The notes below the pieces were generated by a model, which saw only the letters and a list, made by a program, of their open reading frames with translations, was not told the DNA's origin and ran no database searches. Position numbers and translations under genes: made by a program. Below are positions 1 to 7,066 of a DNA stretch of 8,192 bases, in pieces; the stretch's first letter is position 1, and each line of letters starts with the position of its first letter. The stretch is taken from assembly GCA_017536845.1 (NCBI GenBank), contig JAFWCP010000109.1:1-8192 (forward strand). The letters run 5' to 3'. This DNA is from Solobacterium sp. (lineage in GTDB: Bacteria > Bacillota_I > Bacilli_A > Erysipelotrichales > Erysipelotrichaceae).

Positions 1-527
1 AGCCAAGCATACGCTTTCTCCGTCTGCCCAAGGCAGAGCTGTTCCATGGCTCGCACCAGGATGCCGGCCTTGACCTCTTCCGGAAGGTCTGTTTCCTCCT
101 GCGCACAGGCCAGGATGTACTGTTTCAGATCTTCCCTGAACCGATCAGGGCTGATGCCGTGAAGCTTTTCCCTCATGTTTTCAAGCAGTTCCGGCATACG
201 GCTGCCTTTCAGGATCCGCTTCACCGCTGCTTTGCGCAGCAGGCAGGCATTCTTCCTCTCCTTGGTCGGATTGCCTTCTGATGTACCGCACAGCTGTCCG
301 GCCAGCAGCGTCACCTGACGGCTGTTTCCGATATACAGGGTGCCATGTACCCGGGATGCCCTGATCACTTCCCGGTACTCGTCATATCTGCTGTCATCCT
401 TCTCTTGGATCTCTTCGATCAGGATGCCGGGGAAAAAGGTGTTGATCATCTCCAGCTGTCTGGATGGTTTTCTTGAACAGGCCAGGTCATACAGGCGGAC
501 GCATGTTCCGTAATTGAATTGTTTCAT
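1..527 (-). CDS. Unrecognised protein, N-terminal 175 residues (3' end outside window)
   Basis: An open frame without stops runs leftward from an ATG at 527 to the window edge, giving 175 complete codons. A textbook Shine-Dalgarno (AGGAGGT, 534-540) lies 6 bases upstream of the ATG, so the start is well supported. The protein begins MKQFNYGTCVRLYD, is soluble-looking, and has no signal peptide or membrane helix. It carries scattered cysteines (residues 9, 18 and others) without a clear CxxC metal motif. The second half is rich in charged, probably helical segments (for example KNACLLRKAAVKRILKG). I do not recognise the family. It lies just downstream of the citrate synthase gene on the same strand, separated by that gene's terminator, so read-through expression is possible; I see no convincing promoter of its own in the 45 bases between them. 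The C-terminal part outside the window may hold the recognisable domain. Confidence 0.8.
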   Translation of the reverse strand, partial: MKQFNYGTCVRLYDLACSRKPSRQLEMINTFFPGILIEEIQEKDDSRYDEYREVIRASRVHGTLYIGNSRQVTLLAGQLCGTSEGNPTKERKNACLLRKAAVKRILKGSRMPELLENMREKLHGISPDRFREDLKQYILACAQEETDLPEEVKAGILVRAMEQLCLGQTEKAYAW

Positions 528-580
528 TTCCGTACCTCCTGTTAAGGCAGCGGAAAAATCTGCGAATTCCCGGAACACGT

Positions 581-603
581 AAAAAACCGGTTTGCACCGG
601 TTT
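581..603 (-). terminator. Intrinsic terminator of the citrate synthase gene
   Basis: Read on the minus strand, AAACCGGT - GCAA - ACCGGTTT forms a perfect 8-bp stem with a 4-base loop (arms 596-603 and 584-591). It is followed by a run of six T (586 down to 581). It begins 12 bases after the citrate synthase stop codon and precedes the next minus-strand gene. The stem is short with four GC pairs, so termination may be incomplete. Confidence 0.85.
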
Positions 604-615
604 CATGGAGAGTCT

Positions 616-2007
616 TTACGCTTCGTTTCTTTCGTCAAGTCCGGCATAGCCGCGGGGAACGCTGACGGACTGGTAGGCAGGACGCATGATCTTGTCTTCA
701 TTGATCAGCTGTTCCAGACGGTGGGCACACCAGCCGACAACCCTTGCCATCGCAAAGATCGGTGTGTACAGTTCGACCGGAATCCCGAGCATCTGATAGA
801 CAAAGCCGCTGTAGAAGTCGACATTGGTGCAGACGCCTTTGTAGATTTTCCTTTCCTGACGGATCAGGTCAAGGCCGTTGGCGGCTACCCTCTTATACAG
901 GTCGAACTCATCGCTGAGCCCTTTGTCTGCCGCAAGCCCTTCGGCAAACTTTTCGAGGATGATGGCTCTCGGGTCGGAAAGGGAATACACCGCATGGCCG
1001 ACGCCGTAGATCAGTCCGGAACGGTCATAGGCTTCCTTATGCAGGATCTTCTTCAGGTAGTCCCGCAGTTCTTCATCGTCTTTGAGATCACCGACATTGG
1101 CATGCAGGTCAGCCATCATCTCCATGACCTTGATGTTGGCCCCGCCATGACGAGGCCCTTTCAGGGAAGACAATGCCGCGCCGATGACGCTGTAGGTGTC
1201 GGCACCGGAGGAAGTAACAACCCTTGTCGTAAAGGTCGAGTTGTTGCCGCCGCCGTGTTCCATATGCAGGATAAGGGCTGCATCGAGCGCCCTGGCTTCC
1301 AGCTCTGTATAGCTGCTGTCCGGCCGTAACATGCGCAGGATGTTTTCCGCCATGGAAATCGAACGGTCGGGCCGGTGGATGTACATGCTGCCGCGCTGCT
1401 GGTAGTGGTTATAGGCATGGTAGGCATATACCCCCAGCATCGGGAAGATGGCAATCAGCCGGATGGACTGGGACAGCACGTTGTCCAGTGATGTATCAGC
1501 CGCCTTTTTGTCATACGATGCCAGGGTCAGCACGCTGCGGGTCATGGAATTCATGATATCGCGGCTGGGTGCCTTCATGATGACATCGCGGACAAAGTTG
1601 GTCGGCAGGGTGCGGTTGATGGATACCATTGACCTGTATTCCATCAGCTGTTCACGGGTCGGCAGTTCCCCGAACAGCAGCAGATAGGAGATTTCCTCAA
1701 AGCCGAAAAGGTCTCTTCCGGCTATGCCTCTGACCAGGTCATTGACATCATACCCGCGATAGCGCAGTTCGCCGTCACAAGGCACGGCAACGCCGTCAAC
1801 GATCTTCTTGGACGTCACGGTGGAAATGTTGGTCATCCCTACCAGGACGCCGTTGCCGTTGATGTCTCGCAGTCCGCGCTGGACATTCTTTTCCAGATAG
1901 ACGGAAGGTTCTATCCGGAAACTGTCCATATGCGCCGCCAGCTGGCGGTCGGAATATCCCTTTGTTTCTTCTACAACATCCTTAAAAGGCGGTCGTCTTA
2001 CTTCCAT
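616..2007 (-). CDS. gltA: Citrate synthase (463 aa)
   Basis: Predicted to condense oxaloacetate with acetyl-CoA to citrate in the cytoplasm. All three catalytic residues are visible: the first histidine in HMEHGGGNNSTFT (H251), the second in GPRHGGAN (H287), and the aspartate in NVDFYSG (D397). The N-terminal RYRGYD block (about 82-87) and YGVGHAVY (about 334-341) are also family signatures. The length is within the normal range for the family. I chose the ATG at 2007 because AGGAGGT (2013-2019) sits 5 bases upstream and a promoter lies at 2048-2076; the longer frame to 2100 would start upstream of that promoter. The symbol is by homology (citZ in Bacillus). No aconitase or isocitrate dehydrogenase gene is next to it, so a role in making 2-oxoglutarate/glutamate is plausible but inferred. 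A 2-methylcitrate synthase activity cannot be excluded, though no propionate genes are present here. Confidence 0.95.
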   Translation of the reverse strand: MEVRRPPFKDVVEETKGYSDRQLAAHMDSFRIEPSVYLEKNVQRGLRDINGNGVLVGMTNISTVTSKKIVDGVAVPCDGELRYRGYDVNDLVRGIAGRDLFGFEEISYLLLFGELPTREQLMEYRSMVSINRTLPTNFVRDVIMKAPSRDIMNSMTRSVLTLASYDKKAADTSLDNVLSQSIRLIAIFPMLGVYAYHAYNHYQQRGSMYIHRPDRSISMAENILRMLRPDSSYTELEARALDAALILHMEHGGGNNSTFTTRVVTSSGADTYSVIGAALSSLKGPRHGGANIKVMEMMADLHANVGDLKDDEELRDYLKKILHKEAYDRSGLIYGVGHAVYSLSDPRAIILEKFAEGLAADKGLSDEFDLYKRVAANGLDLIRQERKIYKGVCTNVDFYSGFVYQMLGIPVELYTPIFAMARVVGWCAHRLEQLINEDKIMRPAYQSVSVPRGYAGLDERNEA

Positions 2008-2044
2008 TTCATACCTCCTGTTTCCCTGCATGCAAGCAGATTGG

Positions 2045-2076
2045 GTGATTTTATCACAGTAAAGCGGCACGGTCAA
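2045..2076 (-). promoter_or_regulatory. Promoter of the citrate synthase gene
   Basis: On the minus strand TTGACC (2071-2076) and TAAAAT (2048-2053) are separated by exactly 17 bases. The -10 is preceded by TGA, an extended -10 feature. The start of transcription would be near 2041, giving a leader of about 35 bases before the ATG at 2007. A small dyad, GTGAT-TTT-ATCAC (2045-2057), covers the -10 box and could be a weak operator, but its short arms may be chance. Confidence 0.8.
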
Positions 2077-2120
2077 TGCGAATCCATGTATTTTTATCAT
2101 CCAATTACAAATTAAAATGC

Positions 2121-2163
2121 TGACAAAGAATTATATTTGTCATTGACAGGATTTTTGTCATTG
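2121..2163. repeat. Cluster of TGACA/TGTCA half-sites (candidate operator)
   Basis: Four pentamers alternate in 40 bases: TGACA at 2121, TGTCA at 2138, TGACA at 2144 and TGTCA at 2156. They include a perfect inverted repeat TGACAAA-N8-TTTGTCA (2121-2142) and a direct repeat TTTGTCATTG at 2136-2145 and 2154-2163, 18 bases apart. The array covers the -35 box and spacer of the rightward promoter and lies 45-90 bases upstream of the leftward one. This geometry suits repression of the rightward gene, perhaps by its own product. Binding is inferred, not shown. Confidence 0.6.
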
Positions 2164-2171
2164 GCGATACT
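2143..2171 (+). promoter_or_regulatory. Promoter of the tandem-HTH gene
   Basis: A consensus -35 TTGACA (2143-2148) is followed after 17 bases by GATACT (2166-2171), a 4 of 6 match to the -10 consensus. Transcription would start near 2178, only a few bases before the AGGAG ribosome binding site (2181-2185), so the leader is very short. The -35 lies inside the TGACA/TGTCA cluster. Confidence 0.75.
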
Positions 2172-2193
2172 TAAAGAACAAGGAGAAATATCC

Positions 2194-3912
2194 ATGTTTA
2201 CTGAACGTTTTCTGCAGCTGTTCAGGCTGCTTGGCCTGACCCCCAAACAGCTTGCGGCTGCCCTGCATTATGATCCGTCCAACATTTCCCGGCTGTTGAG
2301 CGGCAGGCGGGTGCCGGCCCCTTTCGGCACCGGGGCCCAGCGGCTTTCCGACGGGATTGTCAGAATCGCTTTTGAGAAAAAACTGCAGAAGGAGCTTGCC
2401 GTGCTTGTCGGCAGGGAAGCCCATACGCCTGCCGACCTGTCCAAGGCCGTGCTGGCCTGGCTGTTTGAAGACTGCCAGGCTTCCATGCAGCGGGCAGAAA
2501 AGCCGAAATACCCGTTCCGCAGCTTCGGGGAAAAGCTGGATGCCTTGATGACGCTGGGCGAGATCAGCAATTCCCGGCTGTCCCGCCTTATGGCCATCGA
2601 TACTTCCTACATCAGCCGTTTCCGCAACGGCCTGCGTTCTCCCCGTTCCAACCCGCAGATGATGCACAATCTCTGTGAGGTGCTCTGCCAGCGCATCGTG
2701 GACAAAAACCGCCTGGCTTCTCTGGCTTCCCTTCTCAAGGTCAGCGAAGATGACCTCAAAGAGGAAGAAGACGCTGTCCGCCTTCTGCATGACTGGCTGT
2801 TTGACATCGAAAAGGAAGACAGCTCTTCCGACATTGAACAGCTCGTGGAAAGCATCCGTTCCGTACCGGCGGTATTCCCCGATGTGCCGGTGCCGCCTGT
2901 TGTCGTGCAGGATACCTACCGGGGGACGGATGGCCTGCGCAATGCCGTGGTCCGTTTTCTTGTCACCGCCCTGGAAACCGGCGCCAGGGAGCTTTGGCTC
3001 TACAGCGACCAGGACATGGAATGGCTGACGGGAGACCCTGCCTTTTTCGTCTTATGGGCGTCACTGATGCAGAAATGCGTCCTGAACGGCATCCATATCC
3101 GTATCATCCATACCCTCGAAAGAGATGTCCGGGAACTTGTCAATGCCATCTCCGGCTGGCTGCCGCTCTACCTTTCCCGCTGCATCACTTCCTATTACTG
3201 TCCACGCAGCCGGAACACCCATTTTTCCGTCAGCATCTTCCTTTGTCCGGATACCGCCGCCGTCAGCGCCGGCAATGTCGTCGGCCGGGAAACGCAGGAC
3301 GGCATCTATCACTACCACACCGATCCGGATTCCCTGGACGCATGGAAGCAGATGTACCTTTCCCTGCAGAAGGAAGCCCACCTGCTTGTCCGCATGAGCC
3401 CTCCCCGGGAGCTTTCCTTTGCGCCGGATGAAACATCCGTTCTGCGGGAGAACTTCTCGCCGGCCACCCTGCCCGAAGCCACGCTGGCAAAAATGCTGGC
3501 AGGAAATCCGCAGGCTGGCGAAGTCATTGCGGCATACCGGCTGCAGAAGCAGGCCTTTGAAACCGCCCTTATGACCGGAAGGATTGATGAATATGCCGCT
3601 GTTGACAAAGATGCCGGCCTGACCATTGCCGGGGTGCATCTTTCCTATACCGATGAAACGTTCCGGGAACACGTTGAAAACGTCATCCGGCTTTGTGAGC
3701 TTACGGCCTATCAGGCCTGGCTGCTGCCGGAGATGCCTTTTCCGGATACGGCCATTTCCGTTGCCAGAGACAGCGTTGAAGTGACCCGCCGCCTCGCCCC
3801 GGCCGCGACTTTCCGGATCAGCCATCCGGCCCTGTGCGCGGGCTTTACAGCATATATTGACCACCTGCGCAGGACCCTGTCAATCCAGGATCTGCAGCAG
3901 CTGCTGAAGTGA
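2194..3912 (+). CDS. XRE-like regulator with two HTH units and unknown C-terminal domain (572 aa)
   Basis: The start at 2194 is chosen because AGGAG lies 8 bases upstream and the promoter at 2143-2171 would be inside any longer version. Two similar helix-turn-helix units are visible: residues about 13-40, with SNISRLLSGRR as recognition region, and about 123-150, with SYISRFRNGLR. A linker (about 190-235) leads to a mixed alpha/beta region (about 245-400) containing ARELWLYSDQDMEWLTG, IHIRIIHTLERDV and ISGWLPLY. A further region runs to the C-terminus. There are no membrane segments. From memory, similar double-HTH proteins with a GWLPLY motif occur in anaerobic Bacillota and are annotated only as transcriptional regulators; the ligand of the central region is not known to me. 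No zinc or catalytic motif stands out. It is divergent from citrate synthase and upstream of a membrane protein gene on the same strand. Autoregulation through the upstream repeats is inferred. Confidence 0.8.
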   Translation: MFTERFLQLFRLLGLTPKQLAAALHYDPSNISRLLSGRRVPAPFGTGAQRLSDGIVRIAFEKKLQKELAVLVGREAHTPADLSKAVLAWLFEDCQASMQRAEKPKYPFRSFGEKLDALMTLGEISNSRLSRLMAIDTSYISRFRNGLRSPRSNPQMMHNLCEVLCQRIVDKNRLASLASLLKVSEDDLKEEEDAVRLLHDWLFDIEKEDSSSDIEQLVESIRSVPAVFPDVPVPPVVVQDTYRGTDGLRNAVVRFLVTALETGARELWLYSDQDMEWLTGDPAFFVLWASLMQKCVLNGIHIRIIHTLERDVRELVNAISGWLPLYLSRCITSYYCPRSRNTHFSVSIFLCPDTAAVSAGNVVGRETQDGIYHYHTDPDSLDAWKQMYLSLQKEAHLLVRMSPPRELSFAPDETSVLRENFSPATLPEATLAKMLAGNPQAGEVIAAYRLQKQAFETALMTGRIDEYAAVDKDAGLTIAGVHLSYTDETFREHVENVIRLCELTAYQAWLLPEMPFPDTAISVARDSVEVTRRLAPAATFRISHPALCAGFTAYIDHLRRTLSIQDLQQLLK

Positions 3913-3952
3913 CAGAACCGTCACCCGAACAGCTGATGTTCTGTTCTATAAT
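3912..3952 (+). promoter_or_regulatory. -10 element with upstream dyads before the DUF218 gene
   Basis: A perfect TATAAT (3947-3952) lies 21 bases before the DUF218 start codon, but the -35 position (about 3924-3929) has no recognisable hexamer. That space instead holds overlapping dyads: ACAGAAC (3912-3918) with GTTCTGT (3938-3944), and GAACAG (3927-3932) with CTGTTC (3941-3946). This could be an activator-dependent promoter. A co-transcript from the upstream gene is also possible, since no terminator separates them. Confidence 0.5.
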
Positions 3953-3972
3953 AGTAACCGGAGGTATCTGTC

Positions 3973-4968
3973 ATGGCATATCTGCTGATCCCGGCCGTTT
4001 TCTGGGTCGTATTCTTTATTTCCTTTTTCCGCAACCGGGCCCGCATGCGCAATGCGTTTTATCTGTTTGCCGCCCTTGCCGTTTCAGCCATCACGGCTGT
4101 GCTGTTTGTGGCCGATGCCTATGCCGATATTGCCGTCTTTGTCTTTGCCGTCATGGTTGTGGTGGTCCTTCTTTCGGTTCCTGTTATGCTGGTGCTTAAC
4201 GGCATCACGATGATCCGCAATGAAGGCCGCTCCATCCCCAACCTGCTGAGCATGCTGTTCGGCATCCTCATCGGGGCCGGGGAAATCGCCTTTATCTTTG
4301 CTGCAATCTCGACATACGGGGCGTACCAGGCCAATATCATCTACCGGCTGATCACGGCCTTCGGCTGCGCCGTCTTCTACCTTTCGGTTGTCTTTGTCTG
4401 TTTCATGATCTATACCCTGTTCATCCAGATCATCCCCCACGTACGTGACTTCGATTACCTGGTCGTGCATGGCTGCGGCCTGTTAGGGGGAGAGAGGGTA
4501 TCCAAGCTGCTTTCCGACCGGCTGGACAAAGCCATCAAGGTATACCGGAAAGACAAGACAAAGCCCAAGATCATTGCCTCCGGCGGGCAGGGGCCTGATG
4601 AAAAGGTATCTGAGGCAAAGGCCATGGCGAAGTATCTGGCTGCCCATGGCGTTAATCCGGAGGACATCATCGAAGAAGACCGGTCCATGGATACAAGGGA
4701 AAACATCATCAACTCCAAAAAGATCATTGACGCACAGGAAGGCCGCAAGCGGACGGCCCTGATTTCCAGCAACTACCACGTCTACCGCTGCCTGGTGCTT
4801 GCAAAACAGGAAGGGCTGCGCTGTACGGGCATCGGTTCGCACGTTGCCTGGTACTACTGGCCCAGTGCTTTGATCCGAGAATTTGTCGCTGTCATCGTCA
4901 TTCCCGAGAACCTGATTTTGTTTCTGATCGGGCTGATTGTCTCGATGGTGCCGGCCGTGCTGATATGA
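3973..4968 (+). CDS. Polytopic membrane protein with DUF218 (YdcF/SanA/ElyC-like) domain (331 aa)
   Basis: The ATG has GGAGG (3960-3964) 8 bases upstream. Five hydrophobic helices are visible (about 3-20, 28-47, 51-77, 91-113, 125-152), then a soluble domain (about 158-300) and a last helix (about 307-330). The soluble part carries the DUF218 pattern: DYLVVHGCG, SGGQG (203-207), an SEA block (213-215), E-D-RS-MDTREN (about 235-244) and SNYHVYR (266-272). DUF218 proteins of the SanA/ElyC type affect cell envelope integrity in Enterobacteria; the biochemical reaction is not established. Positive charges at 20-27 and 81-86 suggest those loops are inside, which would place the soluble domain in the cytoplasm, but this topology is uncertain. 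It follows the tandem-HTH gene by 60 bases and ends in a hairpin shared with the convergent ATPase gene. Confidence 0.85.
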   Translation: MAYLLIPAVFWVVFFISFFRNRARMRNAFYLFAALAVSAITAVLFVADAYADIAVFVFAVMVVVVLLSVPVMLVLNGITMIRNEGRSIPNLLSMLFGILIGAGEIAFIFAAISTYGAYQANIIYRLITAFGCAVFYLSVVFVCFMIYTLFIQIIPHVRDFDYLVVHGCGLLGGERVSKLLSDRLDKAIKVYRKDKTKPKIIASGGQGPDEKVSEAKAMAKYLAAHGVNPEDIIEEDRSMDTRENIINSKKIIDAQEGRKRTALISSNYHVYRCLVLAKQEGLRCTGIGSHVAWYYWPSALIREFVAVIVIPENLILFLIGLIVSMVPAVLI

Positions 4969-4994
4969 AAAACAGGTCAGACGACCTGTTTTTT
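4968..4994. terminator. Bidirectional intrinsic terminator between convergent genes
   Basis: AAAAACAGGTC (4968-4978), loop AGAC, GACCTGTTTTT (4983-4993) form a perfect 11-bp stem. T-runs follow in both directions: six T at 4989-4994 for rightward transcripts and five A at 4968-4972 for leftward ones. The hairpin touches both stop codons: the rightward TGA is 4966-4968 and the leftward TGA is 4994-4996. The two genes are thus 25 bases apart and share one terminator. Confidence 0.9.
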
Positions 4995-7066
4995 CAGCTG
5001 TACCGGCACGGCAGGTTTGACATGGCGTGCACGCTTATCAGCAATGTTGAAATATTATGGAGATATGCTGCTGTGGCCGCAGGCATCAGGCCGAAGGCAC
5101 CCAGCAGGATAAGCCCGGAATTGAACGACAGGATAAAGCGGTAATTGTTTTTCAGCCTGCTTTCCAGGGCATCGGCAATGTCCTTGATGTCGCGCAGGGC
5201 ATACAGGCTGTCCATGGCAATCGTCACATCCGCGATTTCCCTGGCAATGACAGCCCCGTCACTGACGGCAATCCCGCAGTCAGAGGCAGACAAGGCCGGG
5301 GAATCGTTGATGCCGTCCCCGACCATGATGACCTTACGGCCATCCTGTTTGGCCTTTGTCACGTAGGCAGCCTTTTCTTCCGGCAGCACCTCGGCATGGA
5401 ATTCATCCACCTGCACAAGGCCGGCAACCGCCTGGGCCGTGCGGAAGGAATCACCGGTCATCATGACCGTATACAGCCCCCGCTCCTTCAGGCCGGCGAC
5501 AATCTCAGCCGCTTCAGCCCGGATCGGGTCATCGATGCACATGACCGCCGCCAGTTCCCCGCCGATGGCCATATACAGCAGGCTGAACATCCGCGGCAGG
5601 GAATCAAACCGTTCCCGGTCTTCTTCCCGGATCGTGCAGTGTTCATCTTCAAAGACAAAGTGATAGCTGCCGACAACCACCTTTTCCCCTTCAATCGAAC
5701 TGGCGATGCCATGGGCGACAACATATTCCACCCGGGAATGCATTTCTTCATGGACAAGGCCCCGTTTCTTCGCTTCAAGGACAACCGCGTTGGCAATGGA
5801 ATGGGGATAGTGTTCTTCCAGACATGCCGCAATCCTCAGCATTTCGTTTTCATCCCGGCCACCAAAGGGAATCACGGAAGCCACGGTCGGCACCGAATGG
5901 GTCAGGGTGCCGGTCTTGTCAAAGACGATGGTCTTTGCCCGGGCGATGTTTTCCAGATACTTTCCCCCTTTGACAGTCATGCCGGCCGCCGCGCACTGGC
6001 GCATGGCGGAAAGCACGGAAATCGGCATGGCCAGACGCAGGGCACAGGAATAATCCACCATCAGGACGGCCATGGCCCGGGTGACATTTCCGGACAATGC
6101 CCAGGTAAGCCCGGTTACCAGCAGGCTGACCGGCACCAGCCGGTCAGACAGGCCGGCTGCCCTGTCTTCCGCTTCCGACTTCAGCTTTTCCGAATCTTCA
6201 ATCATTGTGATGATGCGGTCATAGCGCCCGCTTCCCATGGTCCGGGCAACCCGGACAAGGCACTGGCCCTCTTCGACAACCGTGCCGGCATAGACAGCCG
6301 ACCCTTCGCTTTTGTAAACCGGCAGGGACTCACCGGTCAGCGAAGACTGGTTGACGCTCATTTCACCTTCTGTCACCGTGCCGTCGAGCGGGATGACGTT
6401 GGATGTACGGACGATGATCTGATCGCCTTCCTTCACATCCTGGATCGGCACCAGCACTTCTGCGCCATCCGCCGTCTTCAGCCAGACATTGTCCACATTC
6501 AGGGCCATTGACCTGGCCAGTTCATCCACCGAACGGCGGTATGTCCATTCCTCAAGAATCTCACTGAGCCGTAAAAGGAACATGATGGAACCGGCTGTAT
6601 TGCTTTGTCTTTGCAGGAGTGCCATCGAAATGGATGCAGCATCCAGGATAGGTACTTCCACCTTGCCTTTGAGAATCGTTTTTGCGGCATTGACCAGATA
6701 CGGCACTGCCTTGACGACATTCAAGGCAAACCGTACCGATGCCGGCAGGAACATGCGCGTGAAAAGATGGCGCAGGACATGGAAATACAGCTTCTCTTCA
6801 TATTCACGGTTGAGCTGGCGGCTGCCGGTATCAGGCTGCAGGCCGCAGGCATCATAGTCAAACGCCTGCAGGGCAGCGATCAGCGGTGCCCGCTGTTCAA
6901 AGAGGATCACCGCGTTGCCGGTGCGTTCGGAAGCCGTCACCTTGCGTACGCCTTTCACCTGTTCCAGGCAGCGTTCCAGGACATCCGCCCTTTCCATGGT
7001 CAGCCTGGGACCGCAGAGATGAATCCGCAGGCGGCCTGCGGATTCATGCAGGATGATGCATTTCAT
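4994..7066 (-). CDS. Heavy-metal P1B-type ATPase, HMA2-like N-terminus (690 aa)
   Basis: An ATP-driven metal ion transporter of the cytoplasmic membrane, probably an exporter. Visible parts in order: a degenerate HMA-like N-terminal domain (about 1-58, HESAGRLRIH) without a CxxC metal site; hydrophobic helices between about 96 and 172; actuator loop SLTGES (242-247); helices about 306-326 and 331-355; phosphorylation motif DKTGTLT (D383); TGDS (537-540); GDGINDSPAL (583-592); and two last helices (642-661, 663-682). The usual CPC metal motif of the fourth core helix is replaced by YSCALRLAMP (C341). The nucleotide-domain SEHP-type motif reads EEHYPHSIA. From memory these deviations are shared by a subgroup found in anaerobic Bacillota, so they look like family traits rather than damage. 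The metal cannot be assigned. The start overlaps the stop of the upstream small gene (ATGA), indicating translational coupling. Confidence 0.93.
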   Translation of the reverse strand: MKCIILHESAGRLRIHLCGPRLTMERADVLERCLEQVKGVRKVTASERTGNAVILFEQRAPLIAALQAFDYDACGLQPDTGSRQLNREYEEKLYFHVLRHLFTRMFLPASVRFALNVVKAVPYLVNAAKTILKGKVEVPILDAASISMALLQRQSNTAGSIMFLLRLSEILEEWTYRRSVDELARSMALNVDNVWLKTADGAEVLVPIQDVKEGDQIIVRTSNVIPLDGTVTEGEMSVNQSSLTGESLPVYKSEGSAVYAGTVVEEGQCLVRVARTMGSGRYDRIITMIEDSEKLKSEAEDRAAGLSDRLVPVSLLVTGLTWALSGNVTRAMAVLMVDYSCALRLAMPISVLSAMRQCAAAGMTVKGGKYLENIARAKTIVFDKTGTLTHSVPTVASVIPFGGRDENEMLRIAACLEEHYPHSIANAVVLEAKKRGLVHEEMHSRVEYVVAHGIASSIEGEKVVVGSYHFVFEDEHCTIREEDRERFDSLPRMFSLLYMAIGGELAAVMCIDDPIRAEAAEIVAGLKERGLYTVMMTGDSFRTAQAVAGLVQVDEFHAEVLPEEKAAYVTKAKQDGRKVIMVGDGINDSPALSASDCGIAVSDGAVIAREIADVTIAMDSLYALRDIKDIADALESRLKNNYRFILSFNSGLILLGAFGLMPAATAAYLHNISTLLISVHAMSNLPCRYS
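7019..7047. repeat. 29-bp perfect palindrome inside the 5' end of the ATPase gene
   Basis: Arms of 14 bases (7019-7032 and 7034-7047) are exactly complementary around one central base (7033). In the ATPase mRNA this spans +20 to +48 from the start codon and would form a GC-rich hairpin of about 13 bp with a 3-base loop. It encodes residues 7-16 (HESAGRLRIH), a conserved-looking stretch, so the symmetry may be partly a coding accident. Confidence 0.7.

Noticed and set aside
592..1329. A 245-codon open frame on the plus strand opposite citrate synthase
   Set aside because: It lies wholly antisense to a gene with intact catalytic motifs, has no ribosome site or recognisable domain, and overlaps the terminator; it is a shadow frame.
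2008..2100. A 31-residue N-terminal extension of citrate synthase from the ATG at 2100
   Set aside because: The promoter and a strong ribosome site lie inside that segment, and the extension is not family-like.
2137..2193. A 19-residue N-terminal extension of the tandem-HTH protein from 2137
   Set aside because: The -35, -10 and ribosome site of the gene lie within it, so the transcript would not contain that start.
3927..3941. GAAC...GTTC resembling a Bacillus-type SOS (LexA) box
   Set aside because: The spacing between GAAC and GTTC is 7 bases, whereas the known box has 4, so it is not a proper LexA site.
6126..6147. A 9-bp GC-rich hairpin (CTGACCGGC, loop ACCA, GCCGGTCAG) inside the ATPase gene
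   Set aside because: It lies in coding sequence for a membrane helix region, has no T-run and no nearby start or junction; GC-rich coding DNA yields such stems by chance.
5057..6511. A 484-codon open frame on the plus strand opposite the ATPase
   Set aside because: Its composition (rich in H, R, G, Q and D) is that of an antisense frame of a GC-rich gene; no start signals or domains are seen, and the opposite strand has all P-type ATPase motifs.
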